Shown here piece by piece: positions 15,997-25,528 of a stretch of DNA of 64,000 bases; position 1 is the first letter of the stretch, and every line of letters starts with the position of its first letter. The notes under the pieces were generated by a model. It was not told where the DNA came from. It did no database searches and saw only the letters and a program-made list of their open reading frames with translations. The stretch is from assembly GCF_030068475.1 (NCBI RefSeq), contig NZ_JAQOSP010000063.1:1-64000 (forward strand), given 5' to 3'. Made by a program: the position numbers and the translations under genes. The DNA comes from Roseofilum acuticapitatum BLCC-M154. GTDB taxonomy: Bacteria > Cyanobacteriota > Cyanobacteriia > Cyanobacteriales > Desertifilaceae.

Positions 15997-18258
15997 TTAG
16001 TTAACCTCCGCCATTTTTTGGGCGATTTCAGGATTATACAAGCGTAGATAATTCCAGTAATTTCCAAAAACGGATTTGACATAGCCATAGGTTTCCGGAA
16101 AGGGAATTTTTTCGACAAAATCATCGGGATCTCGGAACCCGAACCGGTTCAACCAATCGGCCACATTTCCCGGCCCGGCATTGTAACTGGCTACAGCTAA
16201 TAAAGAGTTATTGTTATACTCGCTGTGGGTATAGTTTAAGTACCAAGTTCCGAGTTTAATATTATCATTGGGATTATCTAACTCATAACTTGCTAAGTTG
16301 ATTTGTCCCGCGATCCATTCGGCAGTTTCGGGCATGACTTGCATTAAGCCCGTCGCGCCGACAACGGATTTAATTTGGGGCATAAACCGGGATTCTTGGC
16401 GCATTAGAGCAGTGACTAACAGGGGATTGAGTTGTCGATCTTTTGACCAACTTTGAATGGGTTCTAGATAAGGAAAAGGATAGAGTGCTTGCCAATAGGC
16501 GAGTTGTTGACGAAGCATTTGATATTGTTTTTGCTCTTCGGGATCGTCTCGCCAGGCGAGGCTATCAAGCATGAAAATTCCGTCTATATAATCGCCGATT
16601 TGTAGGCGCATAATGCCATCGGTAAACTGTTGGGCTACGGTGGGTTCCATGGGGTTGGTAAATTCTACTTGCCAGAGTGCCCAAGCGTCTCGATCTTGTC
16701 CGAGTTGATGGAGTTCTTTGAGGGTTTCGGAACCGGCGGGTAAGAGGGGACGAGGGGCGCTGTATTCTACGTCGGCTTGGAGATAGCGAACGGTGGTAAA
16801 GTCGCCAACGTTCCAGCCGAGCATGAGGGCCGATCGCCAGGCATAGTAGGATTCAGGATAGCGCTGTAAGACATATTCATAGGCGGCTTTGGCATCCCGT
16901 TCTCTACCGAGTTTTTGCGCCCATTTGCCCACCCAGAAGGCGGCTTCGGGAGCGTACTCCGTATCAGGATTTTCGACAGTGATTTCTTGGGCAACTCTCC
17001 AAGCTTGCAGGAGGTTGCCGTTGTCGGCAGCATCTTCGGCTTGTTGCCATCGGAGTTTGGCGGCTTCTTCTGACTTGCTGTATTGGGTTAAAACGGACTG
17101 TCGCGCTTGTTTTGCCGACTCGGAACTTTTGAGCGCGTCTAATACTTTGCTTTGTTCGATCAGGGCTTCGGGGGCTTTGTGGGGAAACTGGGCAATGACG
17201 ATATTGAGGTAATCCTGGGCGGGTTGGAGATCGACTAAGCGAGAGAGATGGATTAAGCCTTGGGCGGTTTCTCGATCATTGGGATAAGTATTATAGAGGA
17301 GTTTATAGGCGGCGATCGCCTCTTGGGTTTTGCCGCCGAGTTGCAACCCCCTACCGGCTCGATATCTGTTTTTCGCTGTGGGGGGCGCTTTGGCATAGGC
17401 TGCCCCGGCTTTACCATAGGTGATTTTTTCCCAATAGCCAAAGGCGATGATTTCCCAATCTTCTGGGGTGAGTTGGGCGCTGTGGGTTTGGGTTAGGCGA
17501 TCGAGAATGTCGGTATAGTCGGGTTTGTAGTGGGCATATTGAGCCAGTAAGCGCAACAGGGGTAAGGAATTGGGATTGGTTTTGAGCTGATTTGCCGCAA
17601 TTTCTACGCTGCGGGGATGGGCAGGAAATTTGGCGATCGCCTCTTGCCAGAGTTGAGGATTGGTTTTCCCTAACTCATAGAGCGCCTCAGCCGCTACGGG
17701 ATGATTGGGATGGGTGGTTAAAAGCTGTTGCCAAGTGGCTGCTGCTTTCGTATTGTCGCCTAACTGAGCATAAGCTTGGGCGCGTTGAGCAATAATATGA
17801 GCCGCCAGTAGAGGGTAGCGGGTTTCTAAATTGGCTAAAGTGGCGATCGCCTCCTGGGGTTGATTTTGGGCTAATTGATCCATCGCCAACAGATAGCGAG
17901 CGCGAGGGTATTCTGGATCGTCAACCTGTTGACTCAACGCTTCCAAATAGGGTTGGCGCTCTGTGACTGAAAGTTGCACCAACTGGGAAATCTGGGATTG
18001 TTGCATGGGCTTAGAGGTGAGCTGGAGTCCTGATTTTTGGGGGTTATTTTCCGGAAACCAAGAGCGCAGTTCATCAGCAATCTGGCGATCCATATGGGTT
18101 TGATGAAGGATTAAGCCTCCGACAATTGCCCCTAAACTGACTCCGGCGATCGAGAATATAACAGCAAGACGGGATTTAGCGTTAGACATGATTGGGGTAG
18201 AAATAGCGATCGGGTTAGGAGACGAATAGAACCGGGGCATAGGTTTCAGGAAGCACAC
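15997..18258 (-). CDS. Lytic murein transglycosylase with TPR-rich N-terminal domain (Slt70-like)
   Basis: Up to 753 residues. The C-terminal SLT domain (about 600-720) has ALMRQESRFMP with the catalytic glutamate, then GATGLMQVMP and VASYNAGPGNVADWL, all hallmarks of soluble lytic transglycosylases that cleave peptidoglycan to anhydromuropeptides. Before it come about 500 residues of TPR-like helical repeats. One N-terminal membrane segment lies just after MSNAKSRL, so the protein is probably anchored and periplasmic. The longest frame starts with GTG at 18258; ATG 18189 (MSNAKSRL) places the membrane helix normally and may be the true start. It is a single gene transcribed away from hicA. 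Confidence 0.88.
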   Translation of the reverse strand: MCFLKPMPRFYSSPNPIAISTPIMSNAKSRLAVIFSIAGVSLGAIVGGLILHQTHMDRQIADELRSWFPENNPQKSGLQLTSKPMQQSQISQLVQLSVTERQPYLEALSQQVDDPEYPRARYLLAMDQLAQNQPQEAIATLANLETRYPLLAAHIIAQRAQAYAQLGDNTKAAATWQQLLTTHPNHPVAAEALYELGKTNPQLWQEAIAKFPAHPRSVEIAANQLKTNPNSLPLLRLLAQYAHYKPDYTDILDRLTQTHSAQLTPEDWEIIAFGYWEKITYGKAGAAYAKAPPTAKNRYRAGRGLQLGGKTQEAIAAYKLLYNTYPNDRETAQGLIHLSRLVDLQPAQDYLNIVIAQFPHKAPEALIEQSKVLDALKSSESAKQARQSVLTQYSKSEEAAKLRWQQAEDAADNGNLLQAWRVAQEITVENPDTEYAPEAAFWVGKWAQKLGRERDAKAAYEYVLQRYPESYYAWRSALMLGWNVGDFTTVRYLQADVEYSAPRPLLPAGSETLKELHQLGQDRDAWALWQVEFTNPMEPTVAQQFTDGIMRLQIGDYIDGIFMLDSLAWRDDPEEQKQYQMLRQQLAYWQALYPFPYLEPIQSWSKDRQLNPLLVTALMRQESRFMPQIKSVVGATGLMQVMPETAEWIAGQINLASYELDNPNDNIKLGTWYLNYTHSEYNNNSLLAVASYNAGPGNVADWLNRFGFRDPDDFVEKIPFPETYGYVKSVFGNYWNYLRLYNPEIAQKMAEVN

Positions 18259-18418
18259 CTTTACCTACACAGCAGGTTATGATTTTGATCTTAATGGTAA
18301 ATTCTCATCCTGGCGATCTCATTCTCTCTCCCTTGAAAATGCTATATTAATTCTTGAGGGCTACCCTGAGCAGTGACACATTCAATAGTGAAAGTTATGT
18401 CAATTAGGCAAGATAACT

Positions 18419-18640
18419 ATGCCGAGAAAAATTAGAGAGTATAAGGCTGAGTTAATTGCATTAGGATTTGTGCAACGCCGTGGTAAGGGGAGCCATGAAA
18501 ACTGGAAACATCCACAACTACAGCTATTAATTACGATTGCTTTTAGGGATGGTCAAGATACACCCTTATATTTAGAAAAATTGTTAAAGAAAGCGATTCA
18601 ACAGTTAGAAGCGATAGAAAGGGAGGAAATAGAAGAATGA
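18419..18640 (+). CDS. hicA: HicA-family mRNA interferase toxin
   Basis: This 73-residue protein has the YcfA/HicA double-stranded RNA-binding-like fold. GKGSHENWKHP carries the conserved G-S-H residues, with His as the catalytic residue in the family. HicA toxins cleave mRNA and block translation until neutralised by HicB. Its stop overlaps the start of the next gene in an ATGA junction (18637-18640), so the pair is translationally coupled. The toxin-first order is typical for hicAB. Confidence 0.85.
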   Translation: MPRKIREYKAELIALGFVQRRGKGSHENWKHPQLQLLITIAFRDGQDTPLYLEKLLKKAIQQLEAIEREEIEE

Positions 18641-18855
18641 ATTACCGGTATACTTTACTCATCCAATGGTCGGAAGAGGATAAACTTTATCTAGTAACTC
18701 TACCAGAGTTTGCTGAATTAGCCATGCAACCTTGTTCTTATGGACGGAGTTATGAAGAAGCGATCGCCAATGCACAAGAAGCGATCGCTGGTTATCTTGA
18801 GTATTGCCAAGAAGAGGGTTTAACGCCTCCAAGTCCCAGTTCAGTTGCTGCTTAA
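18637..18855 (+). CDS. hicB: HicB-family antitoxin
   Basis: This 72-residue partner of hicA has a partial RNase H-like HicB fold: YTLLIQWSEEDKLYLVTLPEF, then the GRSYEEAIANAQEAIAGYLE helix. It is a short HicB without a C-terminal DNA-binding domain, so it probably neutralises HicA without strong autorepression of its own. Together the genes form a type II toxin-antitoxin module near the defence-like block, though 3.2 kb and three strand or operon boundaries separate them. Confidence 0.85.
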   Translation: MNYRYTLLIQWSEEDKLYLVTLPEFAELAMQPCSYGRSYEEAIANAQEAIAGYLEYCQEEGLTPPSPSSVAA

Positions 18856-19008
18856 ATCTGAGGCGATCGCTACCTTAAAGATGAATCCCCCAGTATTAGT
18901 CCAGGCTAGAGAAAGATGGAAGGAAACAAACCCTTGACCTATTGCCCATGACCAGCGCGAAGGGCACTATACTGATCAAAGGAAACGGTACACTTTATCT
19001 TAATAACG

Positions 19009-20484
19009 ATGGAATTTCAACCTACAGATACGCCACGGTTAGATTGGACGGGGGATGCTCTTGCCCTGGGATTTTTTCAGGATGCAGTGGAACTGAGTGC
19101 AGATTTGGCACAACTGGATGAAAAGCTAGACGGCGCTCTGGCTGAGTTCATTGAAGATACGGAATTTAAGGGTAAAGACGGTAGCACAGTATTTACTCGG
19201 TTAGGGAAGAAATACCCGATCCGTAAGCTGATTTTGGTGGGCTTAGGAAAAGCGGAAAAACTGAATGCAGAGACTCTGCGTCAAGGGGGATCATCGGCGG
19301 CAAAGTTGGCGCAAAAGGAACGTTGCCAAACTTTGGGGATTAGTTTTCCGTTGTTGAATGACGATCGCTCCTTGACGGCTCAGGCGATCGCCGAAGGGAT
19401 TGAGTTAGGCTTACATCAAGATACTCGCTTTAAGTCGGAACCCGAAGAGAAACCCCCAGAGTTACAAAGTGTGGCACTGTTAGGGTTAGGTGGTACGGAA
19501 GCAGCTCTAGAGAAAGCGAAGATCATCTGTTCTGGGGTGATTTTAGCGCGGGAATTAGTGGCCGCTCCCGCCAATGAAGTGACCCCGATTACGTTGGCAG
19601 AGACGGCAAAGGCGATCGCCTCGGACTATGGCTTAGAAGTCGAAGTTTTAGGGCAAAAAGAATGCGAAGAGCTGGGAATGGGGGCATTTTTGGGCGTAGC
19701 TAAAGCCTCCGATTTGCCTCCCCAGTTTATCCATCTCACCTACAAACCCCAAGGAACACCGCGCCGCAAGTTGGCGATTGTGGGTAAGGGGTTAACCTTT
19801 GACTCTGGTGGCTTGAATATTAAAGCGGGTGCAGGAAGTAGCATCGAGATGATGAAAACTGACATGGGGGGTGCAGGAGCCACATTAGGTGCGGCAAAGG
19901 CGATCGCCCAACTTAAACCTGATGTCGAAGTTCATTTTATCTCCGCCGCTACCGAAAATATGATTAGCGGCCATGCCATGCATCCGGGGGATATCCTCAA
20001 AGCCTCCAATGGTAAAACCATTGAGGTCAACAATACGGATGCTGAAGGCCGTCTCACCTTAGCCGATGCGCTCGTGTTTGCCGAAAAATTGGGTGTAGAG
20101 GCGATCGTCGATTTGGCAACCTTAACCGGCGCTTGTGTCGTCGCTTTGGGCAATAAAATCGCCGGGTTATGGACAGCCGATGACACCCTAGCCGCCGACT
20201 TTATGAGTGCCTCCGAACTGGCTGGAGAACAGTTTTGGCGGATGCCCCTAGAAGAGAGCTATTTTGACAGCATGAAATCTGTCGTTGCTGACATGAAAAA
20301 CACCGGTGCAAGGGCTGGCGGTTCCATTTCTGCCGCCCTATTTCTGAAGCAATTTATCAAGGAAACCCCTTGGATGCATTTAGATATTGCTGCCCCCGTT
20401 TGGACAGATAAAGATGACCGTTATCATAGTGCCGGTGCAACCGGTTTCCCCGTTCGCTCTTTGGTGAATTGGGTGTTGAGTTAA
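19009..20484 (+). CDS. pepA: Leucyl aminopeptidase (M17)
   Basis: This 491-residue cytosolic metallopeptidase removes N-terminal amino acids. The catalytic half has [16 protein letters not shown] (metal-binding Lys and Asp) and the family signature [14 protein letters not shown], followed by [13 protein letters not shown]. The N-terminal domain (about 1-170) is the less conserved regulatory or DNA-binding-like domain. Length is normal for PepA. Plus strand, monocistronic, followed by a short hairpin before the convergent response-regulator gene. Confidence 0.95.
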   Translation: MEFQPTDTPRLDWTGDALALGFFQDAVELSADLAQLDEKLDGALAEFIEDTEFKGKDGSTVFTRLGKKYPIRKLILVGLGKAEKLNAETLRQGGSSAAKLAQKERCQTLGISFPLLNDDRSLTAQAIAEGIELGLHQDTRFKSEPEEKPPELQSVALLGLGGTEAALEKAKIICSGVILARELVAAPANEVTPITLAETAKAIASDYGLEVEVLGQKECEELGMGAFLGVAKASDLPPQFIHLTYKPQGTPRRKLAIVGKGLTFDSGGLNIKAGAGSSIEMMKTDMGGAGATLGAAKAIAQLKPDVEVHFISAATENMISGHAMHPGDILKASNGKTIEVNNTDAEGRLTLADALVFAEKLGVEAIVDLATLTGACVVALGNKIAGLWTADDTLAADFMSASELAGEQFWRMPLEESYFDSMKSVVADMKNTGARAGGSISAALFLKQFIKETPWMHLDIAAPVWTDKDDRYHSAGATGFPVRSLVNWVLS

Positions 20485-20492
20485 CGTGAAGT

Positions 20493-20519
20493 TTAGGGGT
20501 TGGTTTTTCCAATCCCTAA
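20493..20519. terminator. Hairpin between pepA and response regulator
   Basis: TTAGGGGTTGG (20493-20503) pairs with CCAATCCCTAA (20509-20519), with one G-U pair and a TTTTT loop. It lies between two converging genes and can serve either direction. No T-run follows on the plus strand. Confidence 0.55.
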
Positions 20520-20542
20520 TGTTGATGACTGATTGAAAAGCA

Positions 20543-20920
20543 CTATAGTCCTAAAATTTCCATTGCTTTTTCTAACAAATCATCGGGATCGAACGGCTTG
20601 GTCATATATAAATTCGCCCCGACTTCTTCGCCTTTTTTCTTATCAAACTCTTGACCTTTTGCCGTTAACATGATAATATACATTCCCTTCAAATTTAGTT
20701 TCTTTTTCACGTGATAACACACATCAAACCCATTCATTTTGGGCATCATCACATCTAAAAAGACTAAATCTGGCTGTTGTTCCTGGATCAAACCCAGAGC
20801 AGTTTCTCCATCTCCAGCCGATAACAGCTCGACTCCTTTATCTTCTAGTTCCTCTAGGGTTTGCTCTAGGAGAATTCTGATATGAGTTTCATCATCGACA
20901 ATTAAAACTTTTTTCGCCAT
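20543..20920 (-). CDS. CheY-like single-domain response regulator
   Basis: About 125 residues from ATG 20920; a GTG one codon earlier overlaps the cyclase stop. Receiver features are complete: VLIVDDE, phospho-acceptor Asp in LVFLDVMMPKMNG, the threonine in IIMLTAKG and the lysine in YMTKPFDPDD. There is no output domain, so it acts through protein contact. It is the last gene of the cluster encoding the hybrid kinase and the cyclase, with essentially no gap, and is the obvious phosphoryl acceptor partner in that circuit. Confidence 0.9.
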   Translation of the reverse strand: MAKKVLIVDDETHIRILLEQTLEELEDKGVELLSAGDGETALGLIQEQQPDLVFLDVMMPKMNGFDVCYHVKKKLNLKGMYIIMLTAKGQEFDKKKGEEVGANLYMTKPFDPDDLLEKAMEILGL

Positions 20921-20922
20921 CA

Positions 20923-22326
20923 CTAATATAAAACCTCAAAGATTTCCACAGTTTGAGCTTTGCCTTTAACGTTCACTAATCCTACCTCCTTGAAATTAAA
21001 GTGGTCAACCGTGCGATCGTAGATGGTGCGATCGACTAAGATTTGCCCTCCTTTGGCGATCGCCTGCAACCGCGATGCCGTATTCACTTTATCCCCAATC
21101 GCCGTATAATCCACATGCTGACGAGCGCCAATATTGCCCACGACAACCTCACCAGAGCTAATACCGATACCAGTTTTGAAGTTGTCGCGAATCCAAGGAA
21201 CCGGTATAGATTGTAAACACTGTTGCATGGCGATCGCCGTTTGAATCGCTTTCTTTTCACTCTCTTCTAACGGAGCAGGTGCGCCAAACATACAGACAAT
21301 CATATCTCCCACAAACTTATTCACCGTGCCCCCATAGCTAAAAATCACATCCACCATGTGAGTAAAATAAATATTCAAATATTCCACCATAGTTTCCGGT
21401 TCCAGCATTTCACACTGAGCAGTAAAATCACGGATATCTGAAAAGAGTATAACCAGATCTTTCTTCCCCGTTTTCAGCAAGCTTTCTTCTTTATTATCAA
21501 TAATCGCTTGTACCAACTGAGGAGACATATACCGCTCTAAATTACTTTTAATTCTTTCCTCTTGTAACTGATAGTTATGCAACCGAGCATTTTCCATAGC
21601 ATTAGCGGTTTGAGACACTAAAGCAGTGAGTAACTTTAAGTCTGCGGCTCGATAATGAATCGGTTCAGAATGACCAATCCAAATCACCCCAAAAGCCTCA
21701 TGCCTACTTTTGAGAGGACAACAAATCAAGGCTCGATTGAAGCGATCAATTGGAGTTAACCGAGCATCATTTTCTACATCATTAATCACTTCAGCCACTC
21801 CCGTAGATAAGACATAACCCATAATGCCATCATCTATCGCTAAATCTCGTGAAGGAGAATCACCAAATTTTGCCAGAGTTTTAAATCTTTGATGTTCAGG
21901 ATCGACTAATAAGACTTCACCCTGGGTAGATTCAATAATATCTCGTGCTTCTTTGAGTACCAGTTCGGCAATCACTCTCATATCTAAACAAGCACTCATC
22001 TCCTCAGAAATCCGATATAATAAATTAATTTCTTTATATCTTTCTAGAGTTTCATTCACCAATGCTTTTTGAGAAAGCGTCTGATTCGCCAAATAATTCA
22101 ACAAACTTGATAGGGCAGAACTTCCCCGATCTCCAAGCACCCATCCGATAACCTCCCCCTCGGCTTTAATCGGATATTCTTGAGGGAAAAAAGGAGCGGT
22201 ATGACCCATCAATAAACTTCTCTGTCGATCAAAAATGCCTATCTTTCCTGGAAATAAATCAAGCCACTCTTGAATCAAGGTTTTAGTAATCGATTTGTTA
22301 ATTAATGATTTCAGTGTTAGTTTCAT
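20923..22326 (-). CDS. GAF-domain class III adenylate/guanylate cyclase
   Basis: This 467-residue protein has an N-terminal segment of about 110 residues, a GAF domain (about 115-260) and a class III cyclase domain (about 280-460). The cyclase has LFSDIRDFTAQ and KFVGDMIVCMFGAP, which supply the two metal-binding aspartates, then DYTAIGDKVNTASRL, the transition-state region. It should make cAMP or cGMP under control of a GAF ligand. Its start lies 29 bp inside the 3' end of the hybrid kinase gene, so the two are translationally coupled, and the CheY-like gene follows directly. Confidence 0.9.
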   Translation of the reverse strand: MKLTLKSLINKSITKTLIQEWLDLFPGKIGIFDRQRSLLMGHTAPFFPQEYPIKAEGEVIGWVLGDRGSSALSSLLNYLANQTLSQKALVNETLERYKEINLLYRISEEMSACLDMRVIAELVLKEARDIIESTQGEVLLVDPEHQRFKTLAKFGDSPSRDLAIDDGIMGYVLSTGVAEVINDVENDARLTPIDRFNRALICCPLKSRHEAFGVIWIGHSEPIHYRAADLKLLTALVSQTANAMENARLHNYQLQEERIKSNLERYMSPQLVQAIIDNKEESLLKTGKKDLVILFSDIRDFTAQCEMLEPETMVEYLNIYFTHMVDVIFSYGGTVNKFVGDMIVCMFGAPAPLEESEKKAIQTAIAMQQCLQSIPVPWIRDNFKTGIGISSGEVVVGNIGARQHVDYTAIGDKVNTASRLQAIAKGGQILVDRTIYDRTVDHFNFKEVGLVNVKGKAQTVEIFEVLY

Positions 22327-25300
22327 TCTGCATAGGGGGATTCTCTAATAATAAAACAATGATCTGATCGTTACCTTTTTGAAAGCTTAAGGTTTTGACT
22401 AATCTAGAACTATTAGACATATTCACATTGGTAATGACCAAATCAGGATTAGCTGAAAATAGGGCATCCTCCGTATTCATAGTTTTCATTTGATATCCTT
22501 GAGCCTGGAGAAATTCCGCTAAGTTTTGCGCGTTTGAAGATTGTTGATCGAAAACCAAAACTCGTTTAGATGAGTATTTTTGATCCAGTAGCGTCTGCAC
22601 CCTTTGTAAAAATTGTTCTGAGCTTATCGGTTTGGTGAGATAATGATCCACACCAATACGATAACCTCTTTCGGAGCGATCGTCACCTGAAATCATCAGA
22701 ATAGGAATCTGCATCGTTTCTGGATCGTTCTTGAGAATAGCAGCGACATCAAACCCATTCAACTCTGGCATCATTACATCTAAAACCACTAAATCGGGTT
22801 TTTCCTGTTTAATTTGGGCGATCGCCTCTTTTCCATTTTCCGCCTGTCGTACTTCATACCCTTCTACATCTAAATGTTGCCTCAGTAACTCCCGAAGATT
22901 GGCATCATCATCAACCACCAAAATTACTCGTTGTTTTTGCTCCCCATTAACCTGATTATCCTGTTGATAATCAGTTAATTTTTGCACTAACTGATTCCAT
23001 CCCATATCACCATAGCTTTCTGATATCGGTAACCAAAAAGCAAATGTACTCCCCACACCTATCTCACTTTCTACCCAAATATGGCCCCCATGATGTTCAA
23101 TAATTTCCTTACAAATAGGTAATCCTAGACCAGTACCTTTCGGTTTATTAATCATCGTATCCCCTACTTGCTTAAACTTCTCAAAAACTTTCGGCAAATC
23201 CTCCTCTTCAATCCCAATTCCTGTATCAATGACTTTCACCACTACTGTTTCACCTTGTTTTTGGGCTTGACAAGTCACTCTTCCTCGATCGGTAAACTTA
23301 ACCGCATTAGAAATTAAATTAATCACCACCTGCATTAACTTATCTTCATCACCACGAATCACCGGTAAATTATTGTCAAGTTCAACCGCTAATTCAACTT
23401 GACTCTGATTAAATAATGAAGTGGTTGCTACCGTAGCTCGTTCAATCACTTGAGCGATCGCCACGGGTTGATCTTTCCAATCTACTTTACCAGCTTCCAT
23501 CTTGGCTAAATCTAAAACATCATTAATTAAAGCCGTTAAACGGAATCCTTCAGAGACAATAATATCTAAATTATCACTGACTTGACTAACCGCTCGTTCC
23601 ACCTTCTTATCCGTGATATCAACCCTAGGTAAAAGCACTTCTTCTAGTTTTTTCTTAATCAGTTTTGCAAACCCTAATACCGAAGTTAAAGGGGTTCGCA
23701 GTTCATGAGAAACCGTCGAAATAAACTCGGTTTTCATCCGATCTACTTCTTTATCTGCCGTAATATCCCGGACTAAAAAAACACAACCTAGAAATTTTGT
23801 TCCTAAGTCTAGGTCTTTTTTAGATACACCAGTAGCAACAATTTTGCCAACCCGATTTTCTGGTAAATCAATTTCTAAGTCAAATATTTTTTCTGGATTT
23901 TCTTTTACTTTTAGCCCCAATTTAGCAAAATTATCTCCGAAAAAATCCTCACTTTTTCTATTAACTAAATCACCCGTATCTAATCCAAATAACTTAAACA
24001 AAGCTTGGTTGGTTTGAGCAATCATTCCTTCTGGATCTGTGACTAATAATCCATCAGCAATATTATCAATAATTGCGGTTAAATTAGCCAAGGTATCTTG
24101 TAGGGATTGGGTGGCTGATGCGACTTGATTTTCTAAATCACTTTTCGATTCTTGAAGCTGAGTAATCATCTGATTAAAGGCTTGTGCTAAAGTCCCAATT
24201 TCATCCTCAGTTAGCACAGGAGCTTGAGATTGTAAATTTCCACCACTGACCTGAATTGCAGTTTCTGTAATTCCCAGGATAGGTTGAGTGATGCGACGAG
24301 AAATTAGATAAATAATAATCAGTAAAAATAAAGCTGCACTTAAACCAATTTGCAAAATTTCCTTCAACAGTCTTTGGGCAGGAGCAAATGCTTCCGCTTG
24401 ACTCATTTCTGCTAATAGGGCTAAATTTTGGTTTGCCATCCAAACATAAGCGCCAATTACGGGAGTGCCTTGATAATTTCTATAAAGTCCTAACCCATCA
24501 ATTCCTTCAGTAGCTTGTTGAATTCCAAAGCTATTGACTTCTGTCAATTTATCTGGATTCTCCGAGTTCCCACTCTCCTGTTTTTCTAGTTCAGTTCCTT
24601 GCTGAGAAATAAAAACATGGCGATTTCCTAAACGCCCAATTAGATAGGTTTCACCCGTTTCACCTAAGCCAGTTCTTTCACGAATAATATCATCAATCCC
24701 TTGTAGATCCAGATCGACTGCCAAGACTCCGAGACGTTGGCCGGATTCATCCAGGATAGGAGTCGCAAAAGTAATGGCTGATTTTCGAGTGATTGCAGAC
24801 GTATAAAAAGTAGGCACTACTGTTGTAGATTGATCTTCAGTAAAATAGGTGGTAGTTGTCCCTAATGGCTGATAAGTTTTCTCTTTAGTTTTATTGGTGG
24901 ATAAGGCGACAATACCTCCTGTCGTTAGCAGAGAAATTTCTTGTAAACTGGGTTTGACGTGGGAAAATTCTGCCAATTCTTGAGAGATCCTTTTATAGGC
25001 AATTAAGGTATTTAGCGTTTTTAAGGTTAAGGGAGTATTCGGATCTAGGTTTTGATCCGTCTGAAACTGGGCGATCGCAGCTTCCATGCTCGTGCCATAA
25101 ATACCGTCGATCGCGCCTTGATAATACCCCAACTTTTTTAACTGCTCTTGGGCAATAACAACATCCTTGGGATCTGAATCGGTGGTGAGGATAGAAGCTT
25201 CAGACGTTGAACGGAGTAAATATTGTCCTTGACTGAGAATAATCGGAGATTTAGCCAGTAATAGTACATCTTGATACTGGGTTTTTACCCAATCATCCAG

Positions 25301-25474
25301 TTGATATTCTTTGAGAGAAGTAGCCACTTGCAAGCGATTGTATACTGAGTCTCTCAAAGAATCCCTTGCCCTCACATAAGCGGCGATCGCCACCAAGCTA
25401 ACTGTGACTAAGGACAAGAGCGAAAAAGAGGTCACTAACTGAGATAGGAGACTTTTTTGGAGAAACTTGAGCAT
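22298..25474 (-). CDS. Hybrid sensor histidine kinase with periplasmic peptidoglycan-binding insert
   Basis: This 1058-residue membrane kinase contains, in order: TM1 (about 13-33); a helix; a PG_binding_1 domain (about 104-158, EQLKKLGYYQGAIDGIYG); a Cache-type sensor (about 160-370); TM2 (about 375-395); HAMP; PAS (about 460-570); HisKA with STVSHELRTPL; HATPase with GTGLGLPICKEI; a receiver with LVVLDVMMPELNG; and a second receiver-like domain whose equivalent motif reads LVITNVNMS, with Asn where Asp should be, so it is probably a pseudo-receiver. A cell-wall-binding module inside a Cache sensor is unusual. The gene lies between the binding-protein gene and the cyclase gene, which it overlaps. 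Confidence 0.92.
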   Translation of the reverse strand: MLKFLQKSLLSQLVTSFSLLSLVTVSLVAIAAYVRARDSLRDSVYNRLQVATSLKEYQLDDWVKTQYQDVLLLAKSPIILSQGQYLLRSTSEASILTTDSDPKDVVIAQEQLKKLGYYQGAIDGIYGTSMEAAIAQFQTDQNLDPNTPLTLKTLNTLIAYKRISQELAEFSHVKPSLQEISLLTTGGIVALSTNKTKEKTYQPLGTTTTYFTEDQSTTVVPTFYTSAITRKSAITFATPILDESGQRLGVLAVDLDLQGIDDIIRERTGLGETGETYLIGRLGNRHVFISQQGTELEKQESGNSENPDKLTEVNSFGIQQATEGIDGLGLYRNYQGTPVIGAYVWMANQNLALLAEMSQAEAFAPAQRLLKEILQIGLSAALFLLIIIYLISRRITQPILGITETAIQVSGGNLQSQAPVLTEDEIGTLAQAFNQMITQLQESKSDLENQVASATQSLQDTLANLTAIIDNIADGLLVTDPEGMIAQTNQALFKLFGLDTGDLVNRKSEDFFGDNFAKLGLKVKENPEKIFDLEIDLPENRVGKIVATGVSKKDLDLGTKFLGCVFLVRDITADKEVDRMKTEFISTVSHELRTPLTSVLGFAKLIKKKLEEVLLPRVDITDKKVERAVSQVSDNLDIIVSEGFRLTALINDVLDLAKMEAGKVDWKDQPVAIAQVIERATVATTSLFNQSQVELAVELDNNLPVIRGDEDKLMQVVINLISNAVKFTDRGRVTCQAQKQGETVVVKVIDTGIGIEEEDLPKVFEKFKQVGDTMINKPKGTGLGLPICKEIIEHHGGHIWVESEIGVGSTFAFWLPISESYGDMGWNQLVQKLTDYQQDNQVNGEQKQRVILVVDDDANLRELLRQHLDVEGYEVRQAENGKEAIAQIKQEKPDLVVLDVMMPELNGFDVAAILKNDPETMQIPILMISGDDRSERGYRIGVDHYLTKPISSEQFLQRVQTLLDQKYSSKRVLVFDQQSSNAQNLAEFLQAQGYQMKTMNTEDALFSANPDLVITNVNMSNSSRLVKTLSFQKGNDQIIVLLLENPPMQNETNTEIIN

Positions 25475-25528
25475 AAGACTTGCCTCAAAGAAACTTAGGA
25501 TTGAATGTACCCTAATGTACTAGGAAAG

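Noticed and set aside
18419-18855. HicAB as part of the defence-like block
   Set aside because: It is on the opposite strand, separated by the DUF29 and transglycosylase genes; a solitary toxin-antitoxin pair is common.
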